From positions 62,001-126,000 of the forward strand of contig NZ_JOCT01000022.1 of NCBI RefSeq assembly GCF_000717875.1: a DNA stretch of 64,000 nt, in the 5' to 3' direction. The translations under genes were made by a program, and so were the position numbers. The DNA is from Streptomyces sp. NRRL S-455 (GTDB lineage: Bacteria > Actinomycetota > Actinomycetes > Streptomycetales > Streptomycetaceae). Of the stretch, positions 8,470 to 18,829 are shown piece by piece. Under the pieces are notes generated by a model. It was not told the origin of the DNA, did not search any database, and saw only the letters and a program-made list of their open reading frames with translations. Position 1 is the first letter of the stretch. The number at the start of each line of letters is the position of its first letter.

Positions 8470-8874
8470 TCAGCTGTTGGACCAACCCCGGCGGCACAGC
8501 ACGAGCCGGTAGCCGTCGGGGTCCTCGATCGTGACGCCCCATTCGTTCCAGTACGGGTTGGGCGACTCCACCCGCTTGCCGCCGTGCGCCTCCAGCCGGG
8601 CGACCAGGCCGTCCGGGACCGGGCCGTCGAGGTAGATCACCAGCAGGTCCTCCTCGGTGGGACACGGCTCGACCGGCCGGGCGGGCTCGTTCACGAGCTC
8701 CAGGTGCCAGTCGGCGTCGGGCCGGCCGAGCATCAGCAGGTCGTGGTGGGCCGGTGCGGAGCCGCCCTCGGACCGCCACACCACGCTGAGGCCGAGCCCC
8801 GCGCTCCAGAAGCGCTCGGCCGTCGCGAGGTCACGGGAGGGGCGGGCGATACGGATGTGGCTGCGACCGTTCAT
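8470..8874 (-). CDS. VOC (glyoxalase/bleomycin-resistance fold) protein
   Basis: 134 residues from ATG 8874; a longer frame to 8910 has no better start. Two beta-alpha-beta-beta-beta modules are recognisable (IRIARPSRDLATAERFWSAG; WNEWGVTIEDPDGYRLVLCR). This superfamily includes metal-dependent lyases, dioxygenases and antibiotic-binding proteins; no specific function can be assigned. A TAGGCT hexamer lies 7 nt before the start, so it may be leaderless, although GCGAGG could act as a weak ribosome site. It converges with the MHS transporter gene, with 28 bp between the stops. Confidence 0.8.
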   Translation of the reverse strand: MNGRSHIRIARPSRDLATAERFWSAGLGLSVVWRSEGGSAPAHHDLLMLGRPDADWHLELVNEPARPVEPCPTEEDLLVIYLDGPVPDGLVARLEAHGGKRVESPNPYWNEWGVTIEDPDGYRLVLCRRGWSNS

Positions 8875-8950
8875 GCCTCGCAGCCTAGGAAGCCGACGGC
8901 CACGGGACATCGGCCATGGGTCCTGCGCCTGGGGGCCTAGGTCGTGTCCC

Positions 8951-9340
8951 TCAGGGTTTGGTGTGCACGATCTGGATCAGGTTGCCGCACGTGTCGTCCA
9001 GCACCGCGCTGGTGATGGGGCCCATCTCAAGCGGCTCCTGCGTGAAACGCACCCCCAGGCCGCGCAGCCGCTCGTACTCCGCCGGTACGTCGTCCACGGC
9101 GAACGAGGCGGCCGGAATGCCGTCCTCCACCAGCGCCGTCTTGTACGGCTGCACCGCGGGATGGCCCGAGGGCTCGAGGAGCAGCTCGGTTCCGTCGGGG
9201 TCTTCCGGTGAGACCACGGTCAGCCACCGGTCCGTTCCCACCGGGACGTCGTGCTTCTTCACGAAGCCCAGCACGTCGGTGTAGAAGCGCCGGGCCTTCT
9301 CCTGGTCGTCGACGAAGACACTGGTGATGTGGATCCTCAT
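8951..9340 (-). CDS. VOC family protein
   Basis: 129 residues. ATG 9340 is chosen because GGAGAA lies 6 nt upstream; the longer frame to 9376 adds 12 poorly conserved residues. Features are typical of short glyoxalase-like proteins: IHITSVFVDDQEKARRFYTD, a central PEDPDGTELLLEPSGHPAVQ and DDTCGNLIQIVH at the end with a likely metal-ligand Gln or His pattern. Substrate unknown. It reads in the same direction as the VOC gene at 8470 but the two proteins are different. Confidence 0.82.
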   Translation of the reverse strand: MRIHITSVFVDDQEKARRFYTDVLGFVKKHDVPVGTDRWLTVVSPEDPDGTELLLEPSGHPAVQPYKTALVEDGIPAASFAVDDVPAEYERLRGLGVRFTQEPLEMGPITSAVLDDTCGNLIQIVHTKP

Positions 9341-9511
9341 GAGCTGTTCTCCGGTGAGTCGGTCGTGAGCGGTCATGGAACGTCGGCCCGTCCAGGATGC
9401 GCCGACGGTGAGGCGACCTGCCTGTCAGGTTCCCGCACCAGGAGAGGGTCTGAGGCGGCCCCGGCTGGGTATGCCGGTTCTCACCTCGACAAGCGCGACG
9501 GAGGACGATCG

Positions 9512-10744
9512 ATGGCACGGCTGCGACAAGAGGCCGATCCGGGTGAGGCGGGGCTGGATCCGCAGGTGCTGGACCGCCTGGACCGGCACTTCGCCCGTCT
9601 GGTGGACGAGGGGCGGCTGCCGGGATTCCTCGTCTCCGTCGCCCGCGGCGGACGCGTCGCCCACCTCACGACGCACGGCCTGCGCGACATCGCGGCCGGG
9701 CTGCCCGTCGAGCCCGACACGCTGTGGCGGGTCTACTCCATGACGAAGCCGGTCACCGCGGTCGCCGCGCTGCTGCTGGTGGAGGAGGGCCGGCTGTCGC
9801 TGGACGACGCGGTCGCGGATCACCTGCCGGCCTTCGCCGCCCCGCGCGTGTACGTGAGCGGATCCGGGGCCGACGTCAGGACCCGTTCGGCCGACGGGCC
9901 GATCCTGGTGCGGCACCTGATGACCCACACCTCGGGCCTGACCTTCGGCTTCTACCACACCCACCCCGTCGACGCCCTGTACCGCGAGGCCGGTCTGGAG
10001 TCGTCCGTGCCGCCCGGGGCGGACCTGGCGGAGACCATCGAGGTGTACGCAAGTCTGCCGCTTCAGTTCGAGCCGGGGACGCAGTGGAACTACTCGGTGG
10101 CGAGCAACGTCCTGGGCCGGATCATCGAGGTCGTGTCCGGGCAGCCGCTCGACGTGTTCTGCGCCGAACGGATCTTCGGGCCGCTCGGCATGACGGACGC
10201 GGGGTTCCACGTCACGGACGAGCAGGCGCCCCGCCTGTCCGAGATGTACGGGGAGCAGGAGGGCGGCGGCATCGCGCCGTTCCCCGGACTGCCCCTGCGC
10301 GGCGGCCGGCCGCGATTCCTGTCCGGCAGTGGCGGCATGGTGGCCTCCGCCCACGACTATCACCGCTTCATGGAGCTGCTGCGCCGCCGGGGCGAGCTCG
10401 ACGGCGTCCGTCTCCTCACCCCTCGGACCGTGGATCTCATGGCCCGCAACCATCTGCCCGGCGGTGCCGACCTGCGCGCCTTCGGCAGCCACCCCGCCCA
10501 CGACGAGCCCGGCAACGACGGGGTCGGCTTCGGCCTCAACGTCTCCGTGGTGATCGACCCGGCCCGCACGCAGGCGCCCTCCGCGCTCGGCGCCTACGGC
10601 TGGAGCGGGGTGGCCACGACGACGTTCTGGGTCGACCCGGGCCGTGATCTGACGGTGCAGTTCATGACGCAGGTGCGGCCCAGGACCTCACACACGGTGT
10701 TCAAGGACCTCAAGCGGCTGGTCCACGAGGCCGTGGTGCGCTGA
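9512..10744 (+). CDS. Serine hydrolase of the beta-lactamase/esterase (class C-like) fold
   Basis: 410 residues, ATG 9512 with GGAGGA upstream. The catalytic SxxK motif is present (SMTK within VYSMTKPVTAVAALLL) and YSV (WNYSVASNVLGR) matches the second Tyr motif of class C-like enzymes and EstB esterases. Other family marks are HLMTHTSGLTFGF, GGMVASAHDYHRFMELL and GWSGVATTTFWVDP near the C-terminus. No signal peptide is visible, so it is probably a cytoplasmic esterase, amidase or peptidase and not a resistance enzyme. It ends just before the left end of an IS element. Confidence 0.85.
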   Translation: MARLRQEADPGEAGLDPQVLDRLDRHFARLVDEGRLPGFLVSVARGGRVAHLTTHGLRDIAAGLPVEPDTLWRVYSMTKPVTAVAALLLVEEGRLSLDDAVADHLPAFAAPRVYVSGSGADVRTRSADGPILVRHLMTHTSGLTFGFYHTHPVDALYREAGLESSVPPGADLAETIEVYASLPLQFEPGTQWNYSVASNVLGRIIEVVSGQPLDVFCAERIFGPLGMTDAGFHVTDEQAPRLSEMYGEQEGGGIAPFPGLPLRGGRPRFLSGSGGMVASAHDYHRFMELLRRRGELDGVRLLTPRTVDLMARNHLPGGADLRAFGSHPAHDEPGNDGVGFGLNVSVVIDPARTQAPSALGAYGWSGVATTTFWVDPGRDLTVQFMTQVRPRTSHTVFKDLKRLVHEAVVR

Positions 10745-11046
10745 TGTCCGTCACCCGTCGGCCGGGGGTGTGCCGAGAACGTGTCACCTGCTTCTTTCGA
10801 GGTTGCCCCGGCGTTCACGCCGGGGAGGAATCGCATCCGGGTGCTGCGACGCAAAGCGTGTCGCCTATCCCGTTCAGGGCGTGGGGCGGCCGTATCCCTG
10901 TCCGATGCCTCCGTGGCTATAGGAACGCACGTGCCTGTTGTCGCTGGTCGGGGTGATGGGCACGGGATCGGGGGACGCGCGTCCGACGGTCGTACGTACG
11001 GTCCTTCTTGGGATCGGGACACCTGGTCGTTGCGGGAGGGGGCGGG

Positions 11047-12270
11047 ATGGCACACGTGGGGGCAGCCGTGGAGGTGGCCGGGCATGCCCGCTACACCTTC
11101 CGGCTACGTCTGTCGTCCGCTGCCCGCACGGCGCTGAAGGCGGAGTGGGACCGGTGCCGGTGGCTGTGGAACGAGTGTGTCGCCAAGTCCAGGGCCGTGC
11201 ACCTGCACAACAAGGCAACGGGGGAGCAGCGGACGTGCGGCCCGGCTCAGCTCGACCGGATGCTGACCGAGGCCCGGAAGACGATTCCATGGCTGCGAGA
11301 GGGCTCCTCAGTGGTCCAGCAGCAGGTCATCCGCGACTTCAGCCGCTCTCGCGCCAAGGCACACAATGACATCAGGGGACGGCTGCCTCTTCGGCGGCGG
11401 GCCGCTATGCCGAAGCGCAAGAAGAAGCGCGAGGCACTGCCGACCCTGAACTACACCCGGCGCGGGTTCCGACTGAAGGACGGCCGGTTGCACCTGGCCG
11501 GGGGCATCGTCGTGAGGGTGGTGTGGTCACGGGAACTGCCCGCTGAGCCGTCCTCGGTGCGCGTGTACCAGGACAGCCTGGGGCACTGGTACGGCTCCTT
11601 CGTCCTTCCTGCGGCCGTCGAGCCCCTGCCGGAGATCGGCCGGATGCTCGGTGTCGACTGGGGTGTGAAGCAGACCGCGACCACCACCTCCGAAGCGCAC
11701 GACCTGCCGCACCCCGAACACGGCAGGAAGGCCCTGCAGAAGCTGACCCGGTACGACCGGATGATGGCCCGTCGCCGGCCGAAGAAGGGCCGGCCGGCAT
11801 CGAAGGGCTACCGCGAGGCGAAGAAGCTGCGGGCGAAGGGGTACAAGAAGGTCGCCCGGCAGCGCCAGGACACCGGCCGCAAATGGGCCAAGAAAGTGGT
11901 CCGCGACCACGACGCCCTCGCTGTCGAGGACTTCAAGCCCCGGTTTCTCGCCAAGACCACCATGGCACGTAAGGCCGCGGACGCCGCCATCGGCGCCACC
12001 AAGGCCGCTCTGCTCGAGATGGGCCGCAAGCACGGGCGTGACGTCCGCCTGGTCCACCCCGCGCACACCACGATGGACTGCGCCAGCTGCATGACGAGAG
12101 CCAAGCATGCACTGCCGCTGGGTGAGCGCACCTACACCTGCACCGCGTGCGGGGCCGTCTCCCCACGGGACAAGAACTCCGCACGCGTGATGCTCATCCG
12201 GGCTGGTCTCAACCCGGCTGGTGCTGATGGCGCAAGACCTCCTGGAGCACTGCTCCAGGAGGCAGCCTGA
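11047..12270 (+). CDS. tnpB: TnpB-type RNA-guided nuclease of an IS605-family element
   Basis: 407 residues, ATG 11047 behind a G-rich ribosome site. The RuvC catalytic triad appears intact: Asp204 (LGVDWGV), Glu294 (AVEDFKP) and Asp375 (SPRDKNSA). A zinc finger lies between the last two (CASC ... CTACG). The N-terminal region has the usual RuvC-preceding pattern (WDRCRWLWNECVAKSR; SSVVQQQVIRDFSRSRAKAH). TnpB proteins cut DNA next to a short target-adjacent motif, guided by an omega RNA made from the element's right end; this helps the element persist. The gene's 3' end probably overlaps that RNA. It differs strongly from the second TnpB at 47169. Confidence 0.9.
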   Translation: MAHVGAAVEVAGHARYTFRLRLSSAARTALKAEWDRCRWLWNECVAKSRAVHLHNKATGEQRTCGPAQLDRMLTEARKTIPWLREGSSVVQQQVIRDFSRSRAKAHNDIRGRLPLRRRAAMPKRKKKREALPTLNYTRRGFRLKDGRLHLAGGIVVRVVWSRELPAEPSSVRVYQDSLGHWYGSFVLPAAVEPLPEIGRMLGVDWGVKQTATTTSEAHDLPHPEHGRKALQKLTRYDRMMARRRPKKGRPASKGYREAKKLRAKGYKKVARQRQDTGRKWAKKVVRDHDALAVEDFKPRFLAKTTMARKAADAAIGATKAALLEMGRKHGRDVRLVHPAHTTMDCASCMTRAKHALPLGERTYTCTACGAVSPRDKNSARVMLIRAGLNPAGADGARPPGALLQEAA

Positions 12271-12307
12271 GCCAGAAATCCCCTCCCTTAGGAAGGGGAG
12301 GATTCAA
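12190..12307 (+). ncRNA. Probable omega (right-end) RNA scaffold of the first TnpB element
   Basis: From about 12190 the DNA has a GCAAGACCTC motif shared with the second element (GTAAGACCTC near 48288), a strong hairpin (CTCCTGGAGCA/TGCTCCAGGAG, 12238-12262) and the right-end hairpin, ending at TCAA 12307. The guide would be the flank starting at 12308. Boundaries are inferred from how TnpB omega RNAs are organised. Confidence 0.45.
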
Positions 12308-13328
12308 GGGATGCCTGACGGAACCGGTCGAGGCAGCGTCCCCAGGGCCCGGTGACACCGAAGTCGAGCAGCTGGGGCAGCAGGGCGGCCGAGAAGTCGG
12401 CGCTGGACTCCAGCGGCAGCAGGGAGGGCAGGTTGTCGATGGCGATCAGGTCGAGCGGGGGCTCCGCGCGCAGCCGGCGCACGGGCACGTCCCAGTCGGT
12501 GGTGTCGTCGTACACCGGGAGGACGTTGAGGGGGGAGCCGACGTCGCACGTCACGTCGCACAGGGTGCGCAGGCGGCGGTCGGGGTCGTCGAGGTCCTGC
12601 TCGCGGAGAAAGGGCGGGACCGGGGTGGTGGCGAGCACCGCGTTGACCATCACGTCGTGCCGCAACAGGGCTTCGCGGTCCAGGTCGCGGGTCTCGGCGA
12701 GGTCCCAGCAGGCCGGGTCGGCTCCGGCTGTGGCGAAGGCCGTGCGGGCGCCACGGCCGCTGCGTCCGAGGGCGCCGATGACCAGGCCGGTGAACTCGGT
12801 GTCGCCAGCTGCCGGCTTGAGCGTCTCGTCGAGTTCGTCCTTCGTCGTGGGCACGAGCGGTGCCCTCAGCCGGCCCCGGTGCTGGAGGACGGCCAGGGCA
12901 GCGCCCAGGTAGCCGGCCCAGAACCCGAAGGCGGCGAGGCGTCGTCCGGAGTCGTCCACCAGGTACTCCAGGTCGAACAGCGCCCCGCCCCCGGCGGCGA
13001 ACCGGCGCAGCAGGTCTCCCGCTCCCGGCTGGCCCTTGTAGGCGTGGCCGAAGAAGATGTGCCGGTGGGTCAGCTCGGCCGGTTCCGGGGGCAGTTCCTT
13101 CAGGCCGAGCACGACGGTGTCGCGCGGCGCCGACACCCAGGAGCCCGCGGGGGCGACGCGGCAGCCGGCCGCCTCGTACTCCTCGACGCGGAAGACACGC
13201 TGCGGGGACTCCTCGACGGTCAGTGCCACTCCACTGCCGACGAGCCGCCGGGCGTCATCGGGGACGATCGGTGTGCGTCGCTCGGTCGTGCGGGCCTCGT
13301 GGCGCAGCCACAGATGGAGCTCGGTCAT
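12288..13328 (-). CDS. Saccharopine dehydrogenase (lysine-forming)/alanine-dehydrogenase-like protein; 3' end altered by IS insertion
   Basis: 346 residues, ATG 13328. The N-terminus matches the AlaDH/PNT and LYS1 family (LWLRHEARTTERRTPIVPDD), with FFGHAYKGQPGAGDLLRRF and LEYLVDDSGRRLAAFGFWAG typical of NAD-dependent saccharopine dehydrogenases, then an NAD-binding half (VIGALGRSGRGARTAF). The last codons (LESSPS and stop) are read from the right end of the TnpB element at 12288-12307, so the native C-terminus was replaced. The change is at the extreme end and the enzyme may still work. Streptomyces make lysine by the diaminopimelate route, so the role may be catabolic or specialised. Confidence 0.8.
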   Translation of the reverse strand: MTELHLWLRHEARTTERRTPIVPDDARRLVGSGVALTVEESPQRVFRVEEYEAAGCRVAPAGSWVSAPRDTVVLGLKELPPEPAELTHRHIFFGHAYKGQPGAGDLLRRFAAGGGALFDLEYLVDDSGRRLAAFGFWAGYLGAALAVLQHRGRLRAPLVPTTKDELDETLKPAAGDTEFTGLVIGALGRSGRGARTAFATAGADPACWDLAETRDLDREALLRHDVMVNAVLATTPVPPFLREQDLDDPDRRLRTLCDVTCDVGSPLNVLPVYDDTTDWDVPVRRLRAEPPLDLIAIDNLPSLLPLESSADFSAALLPQLLDFGVTGPWGRCLDRFRQASLESSPS

Positions 13329-13413
13329 ACCCGGTGGCCTCCGGACGTCGGGCGCCGGCCGCTGACGGGCCGGCGCTCAAGGGGCGGACGTCCACGAAGC
13401 GTACGCGGCCCCC

Positions 13414-14073
13414 CTACGAGGAGCTGACCACCGCGTCCAGGTGGGGCAGGTGGTGGTCGAGGCGCTCCCGCTTGGTCCGCAGGTACGTGATGTTGTTCTC
13501 GCACGGCGGTATCAGCAACGGTACCTGCTCGGCGACACGGATGCCGTGGCTCACCAGCGCCTCGCGCTTACGCGGGTTGTTGGACATCAGCCGGACGCTC
13601 TTCACGCCCAGGTCGTCCATGATCCGGGCGGCCACGCCGTAGTCGCGGGCGTCGACCGGCAGGCCGAGCGCGAGGTTGGCCTCGACGGTGTCCAGGCCCT
13701 CCGCCTGCAGGGCCATGGCGCGCAGCTTGGCGAGCAGGCCGATGCCACGGCCTTCATGCCCTCTGAGGTAGACGACGACACCGGCGCCCTCGGAGACGAC
13801 CGCGCGCAGGGCGGCGTCGAGCTGGTCACCGCACTCGCAGTGCTGGGAGCCGAAGGCGTCGCCGGTCAGGCACTCCGAGTGCAGGCGGATGAGGACGTCG
13901 TCGGTGCCGATCTCGCCGTAGACCAGTGCGACCTGTTCGTCACCGCGGTCGTGGTCCATGTAGCCGATCGCCTGGAATTTCCCGTACACGGTGGGCAAGG
14001 GGGCATTCACGACGCGTTCCACGCCGGTCCGCTGCGGAGCCTTCTTGCCGAGTACGCCAATTTTTTCTGTCAT
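13414..14073 (-). CDS. GTP cyclohydrolase II paralogue of the FAPy-forming type (SCO6655-like)
   Basis: 219 residues from ATG 14073; the longer frame to 14178 overlaps the divergent gene. The zinc site is intact (Cys68, Cys79, Cys81 in SECLTGDAFGSQHCECG), as are GHEGRGIGLLAKLRA and SNNPRKREAL. The residue equivalent to E. coli RibA Tyr105 is Met120 (KLRAMALQ in place of KIRAYALQ). In the Streptomyces coelicolor paralogue SCO6655 this Tyr-to-Met change is reported to stop the reaction at the formylated pyrimidine FAPy instead of the riboflavin precursor. By that reasoning this enzyme should turn GTP into FAPy ribonucleotide for a specialised pathway. It diverges, 41 bp away, from a creatininase-family gene. 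Confidence 0.88.
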   Translation of the reverse strand: MTEKIGVLGKKAPQRTGVERVVNAPLPTVYGKFQAIGYMDHDRGDEQVALVYGEIGTDDVLIRLHSECLTGDAFGSQHCECGDQLDAALRAVVSEGAGVVVYLRGHEGRGIGLLAKLRAMALQAEGLDTVEANLALGLPVDARDYGVAARIMDDLGVKSVRLMSNNPRKREALVSHGIRVAEQVPLLIPPCENNITYLRTKRERLDHHLPHLDAVVSSS

Positions 14074-14114
14074 GATTCTCGAGTTCCTAAGCAGAGACGA
14101 AAGGCCGTGTCGAT

Positions 14115-14843
14115 ATGAGTGATCTGGTGCCGGCGGACACCACGGAGGACGTACGGACGCGGGGGGCCGGTGTCTCACGGCAGGTCGCGGTGCTTCCCGT
14201 GGGGAGCTTCGAACAGCACGGCCCGTATCTTCCGTTGGCGACCGACACGCTGGTGGCCTGTGCCGTCGCGCGGGAGATAGCCGGCGCGTACCCGGTGCAC
14301 CTCCTTCCTCCGGTGACGATCTCGTGCTCGCACGAGCACTCGGCCTGGCCGGGGACCGTGAGCATCTCCTCGGTGACCCTTCATGCGGTGGTACGGGACA
14401 TTGCGGATTCGCTCCGCCGGTCCGGGGTCGACACGCTGGTGGTGGTCAACGGGCACGGCGGAAACTACGTACTGGGCAACGTGGTTCAGGAGTCCTCCGC
14501 CCGCGGCGAGCGGATGGCGCTCTTCCCTGCCCCGGAGGACTGGGAGACGGCGCTGGAGCGGGCGGGTGTGGCCACCTCGCTGCTCACCGACATGCACGCG
14601 GGGGAAATCGAGACCTCCATCCTTCTGCACGCTCATCCCGAAATGCTCCGACCCGGTTATGAGACTTCGGATTTCGTCGCTGACGACCGGCGTCATCTGC
14701 TCACCCTCGGCATGTCCGCCTATACCGATTCCGGCGTCATCGGCCGGCCTTCGCTGGGTTCGGCGGAAAAAGGGAAGGAACTCCTGGCGAGCCTGGCTGA
14801 TTCCTTCGGGGCGTATTTCTCGCTGCTGACCTCCGACGCGTAG
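14115..14843 (+). CDS. Creatininase-family amidohydrolase, possible FAPy deformylase
   Basis: 242 residues, ATG 14115. The metal-binding motifs of the family are present: LPVGSFEQHGPYLPLATDT (Glu, His, Asp ligands), NGHGGNYVL and DMHAGEIETS (His and Glu). Known members hydrolyse creatinine, the mycofactocin precursor (MftE) or, in archaea, the formamide bond of FAPy (ArfB). Because the neighbouring cyclohydrolase has the FAPy-type active site, deformylation of FAPy is the most economical guess. The gene's last 124 bp overlap the 3' end of the convergent membrane-protein gene. Confidence 0.82.
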   Translation: MSDLVPADTTEDVRTRGAGVSRQVAVLPVGSFEQHGPYLPLATDTLVACAVAREIAGAYPVHLLPPVTISCSHEHSAWPGTVSISSVTLHAVVRDIADSLRRSGVDTLVVVNGHGGNYVLGNVVQESSARGERMALFPAPEDWETALERAGVATSLLTDMHAGEIETSILLHAHPEMLRPGYETSDFVADDRRHLLTLGMSAYTDSGVIGRPSLGSAEKGKELLASLADSFGAYFSLLTSDA

Positions 14844-16048
14844 TCAGCCGCCGACGCGGGGCCGGGGCCCGGGTCCGCCGCGACGGCCCGGGCCCGGTCT
14901 CCGGCGCGCAGGCCCGCGTACCAGCGGGCGACGAGCACGACGAGGCCGGGCAGGCTCGCCACGAGGCTGAGCACCCCGTAGACGACCGCGACGGCGAGTC
15001 CCCGGCCGGCGCCCAGGCCTGCGGCGCCGAACGCCCAGGCGGTGACGCCCTCCCTCGGCCCCCAGCCTCCGACGTTCAGCGGCAGGCCCATCGCCAGCAG
15101 CGCGAGGACCGCGAGCGGTACCAGTACGGCCACCGAGGCGGCGACTCCGGCCACGCGGGCGGCGAGTACGAACATGGCGACGTAACCCGCCAGTACGACC
15201 ACGGAGCTGACCACGACTCCCGGCCCGTTGCGGCGGGACACCAGCCCTTCCCGCGCCTCGGCGAGCATGCCGCGCAGCGCCCGTCCCCGGCGGGAGGGTG
15301 CCGCCCGGTTCATGCGCAGGGCGAGGACGACAGCGAGTGCGCCGAGCGCGGCCAGGACGGCGAGCGGGGCGACGTGCCGGGCCTCGGCGAGCACCGGGGA
15401 CGGCATGGTCAGCAGGACCACGGCACCCACCGCGAACAACGCGATCTGCCCGGCGGCCCGTTCGAGCACGACGGCCTTCACGCCCCGCCGCACATCCCCC
15501 TCGCTCTGTCCGTGCCGCACCGCCCGGTGCACGTCGCCGAGGATGCCGCCGGGCAGGGCCGCGTTGAGGAACAGCGCCCTGTAGTAGTCGGCGACGGCCG
15601 GCCCGAACGGCAGCCGGATCCTCAGGCCCCGGGCCACGAGCGCCCAACGCCACGCGCTGAACACGGTGGTGACGAGCCCGAGCCCGAGGGCCAGCAGCAA
15701 CGTCTGCGCGTCGATCCGCCGCAGCCCGTCCAGGAGGACTCCGGTACCGAGCCGCCACATCAGCACGCCGAGGATGACGATTCCGGCGAAGGTGCCGAGG
15801 TGTGTGCGGACTCGGGGTGAGCCGAGCCGGGCGAGGGCGCCGCGGACGCGGCGACGGGGCGACGGGGCGGTGACGGACAGGGCTTCGAAGCCGGTTGCGT
15901 CCGTACCGCCGGTGCCGGTCCCGAGGGACGGGCACCGGCCACTGCCGGCCTCCGGGAACCACTCCGCGTCGGCGGGGATCAGCCGGTCACGCACCCCCGC
16001 CGCCGCGCCTCCCGGCACCGTCTTCGTCCCCGTCGCCTGAGGGCTCAT
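14720..16048 (-). CDS. Lysylphosphatidylglycerol-synthase-type integral membrane protein (flippase-like)
   Basis: 442 residues; ATG 16048 overlaps the stop of the methyltransferase gene (ATGA). After a loop of about 85 residues come about seven to eight membrane segments of the LPG_synthase_TM/UPF0104 family (TFAGIVILGVLMWRLGTGVL; FSAWRWALVARGL; LNAALPGGILGDVHRAVRHG; PLNVGGWGPREGVTAWAFGA). The motifs with PGG-GD and NVGGWGPREG are family hallmarks. Members flip or modify lipids and often accompany glycosyltransferases. Here it may move the cluster's product, or a lipid-linked form of it, across the membrane. The C-terminal tail of about 40 residues runs antisense to the creatininase gene. Confidence 0.8.
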   Translation of the reverse strand: MSPQATGTKTVPGGAAAGVRDRLIPADAEWFPEAGSGRCPSLGTGTGGTDATGFEALSVTAPSPRRRVRGALARLGSPRVRTHLGTFAGIVILGVLMWRLGTGVLLDGLRRIDAQTLLLALGLGLVTTVFSAWRWALVARGLRIRLPFGPAVADYYRALFLNAALPGGILGDVHRAVRHGQSEGDVRRGVKAVVLERAAGQIALFAVGAVVLLTMPSPVLAEARHVAPLAVLAALGALAVVLALRMNRAAPSRRGRALRGMLAEAREGLVSRRNGPGVVVSSVVVLAGYVAMFVLAARVAGVAASVAVLVPLAVLALLAMGLPLNVGGWGPREGVTAWAFGAAGLGAGRGLAVAVVYGVLSLVASLPGLVVLVARWYAGLRAGDRARAVAADPGPGPASAADYASEVSSEKYAPKESARLARSSFPFSAEPSEGRPMTPESV

Positions 16049-17033
16049 GACGCTCCGCCCGCCGGGCGGCACAGGGCCAGGAGGTCGGTGTGGTGGACCG
16101 TGACCCGCAACTCGCCGGCCGCGCAGGCGGACAGGCGTTCGGCCAGGTACGCGTCGGCCTCGGCACGCAGCTCGGGGCGTTGTTCGACCGCGGCGCCGAC
16201 CCAGCCGCGCAGCCACTGCTCCGTGAGCGCCGCCTGGTCGGGTCCGAGCCGCCAGGGGCTCGGATGCAGCCGTACCGTCGCGCCGTTCTCGGAGAACGCC
16301 TCGGCCGCCGCCGTGACCGCGTCGGGGCCGAGCAGTCCGTCGCGGCGCTGGTGCTCGTTGAACGCCTGGCCGATCTCCGCGTCCAGGGGATGAGCGGGGG
16401 TCAGTTCCACGCGTCCGGCGACGGAGAGCGTCAGCAGCGCGGGGCAGCCGGCTCCGGCACAGGCCGCGGCGAGGGTGTTGATCTCCTCGCGGGTGAGCAC
16501 GTCCAGCAGGGCGGACGCCGTCACCAGGGACGCGCCCTGCAGGGCGTCCGGTGTGAGGCGGGCGATGTCACCGCGCCGCGTCTCCACCGTGACCCGGCTG
16601 CCGTCGGCGGCGGAGCGCGGGGAGGCGACCGCCGCGAAGTGCAGCAGGTAGGGGTCGCGGTCGTGCAGGATCCAGTGCTGGGCACCGTCCAGGCAGGGTG
16701 CGAGCCAGCGGCCCATCGAGCCGGTGCCGCAGCCCAGGTCGTGGATGACGACACCGCCCGACTTGCCCGGCAGGTTGGCCAGCCGGATACGCAGCGGGTC
16801 GAGCAGGTCGTGCGCCCGCGCGGCGGCGTCGGCCGGCTCCCGCAGCTGAAGCCACTCGGGTGCGTAACGGGGCGGATCGTCGGGCCCCGCCTCGCGCAGC
16901 TTCACGGTGGGCCGCGAGCCGGGCTTGGCGCTGGGGCCGGCGCCCGGAATGACACCGTCCATCGACTCGGCAGCCTCCCACGGCCCGGGCTGGGCCGGAA
17001 TCATCCCGCTCTGCTGGGTCGTCGCCGGGTTCG

Positions 17034-17037
<4 letters not shown>
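16045..17037 (-). CDS. SAM-dependent class I methyltransferase
   Basis: 330 residues; ATG 17037 overlaps the glycosyltransferase stop. The Rossmann SAM site is clear: VVIHDLGCGTGSMGRWLAPC (motif I), HWILHDRDPYLLHFA (acidic motif II), ARLTPDALQGASLVTASALLD (post-motif region). An N-terminal section of about 90 residues is Pro/Gly-rich and probably flexible. It lies in the middle of a tightly overlapping four-gene operon with PTPS-like, glycosyltransferase and flippase-like genes, so it probably methylates an intermediate of the FAPy-derived product or its sugar. The acceptor atom cannot be read. Confidence 0.82.
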
Positions 17038-18721
<1,684 letters not shown>

Positions 18722-18829
18722 TCAGCCTCGGGTACGTCTTTTCTCAGGTCAGGCGCTCTTGTCGGAGACGATCTCGTACCCGATGGAACGATTCGTCCGC
18801 CCATGCGCCAATCGCTCTCGTCGTACGCG

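Larger units (their letters stand above)
10801..12307 (+). mobile_element. IS200/IS605-type element carrying only tnpB (IS1341-like)
   Basis: The left end carries a perfect 8-bp stem with a TTCA loop (10806-10825). The right end carries an imperfect hairpin (about 12279-12303) followed by TCAA at 12304-12307, the right cleavage tetranucleotide known from IS608. No Y1 transposase (tnpA) gene is present, so the copy depends on a transposase supplied elsewhere. The exact left boundary is uncertain by several bases. The right end lies inside the 3' end of the next gene. Confidence 0.7.
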
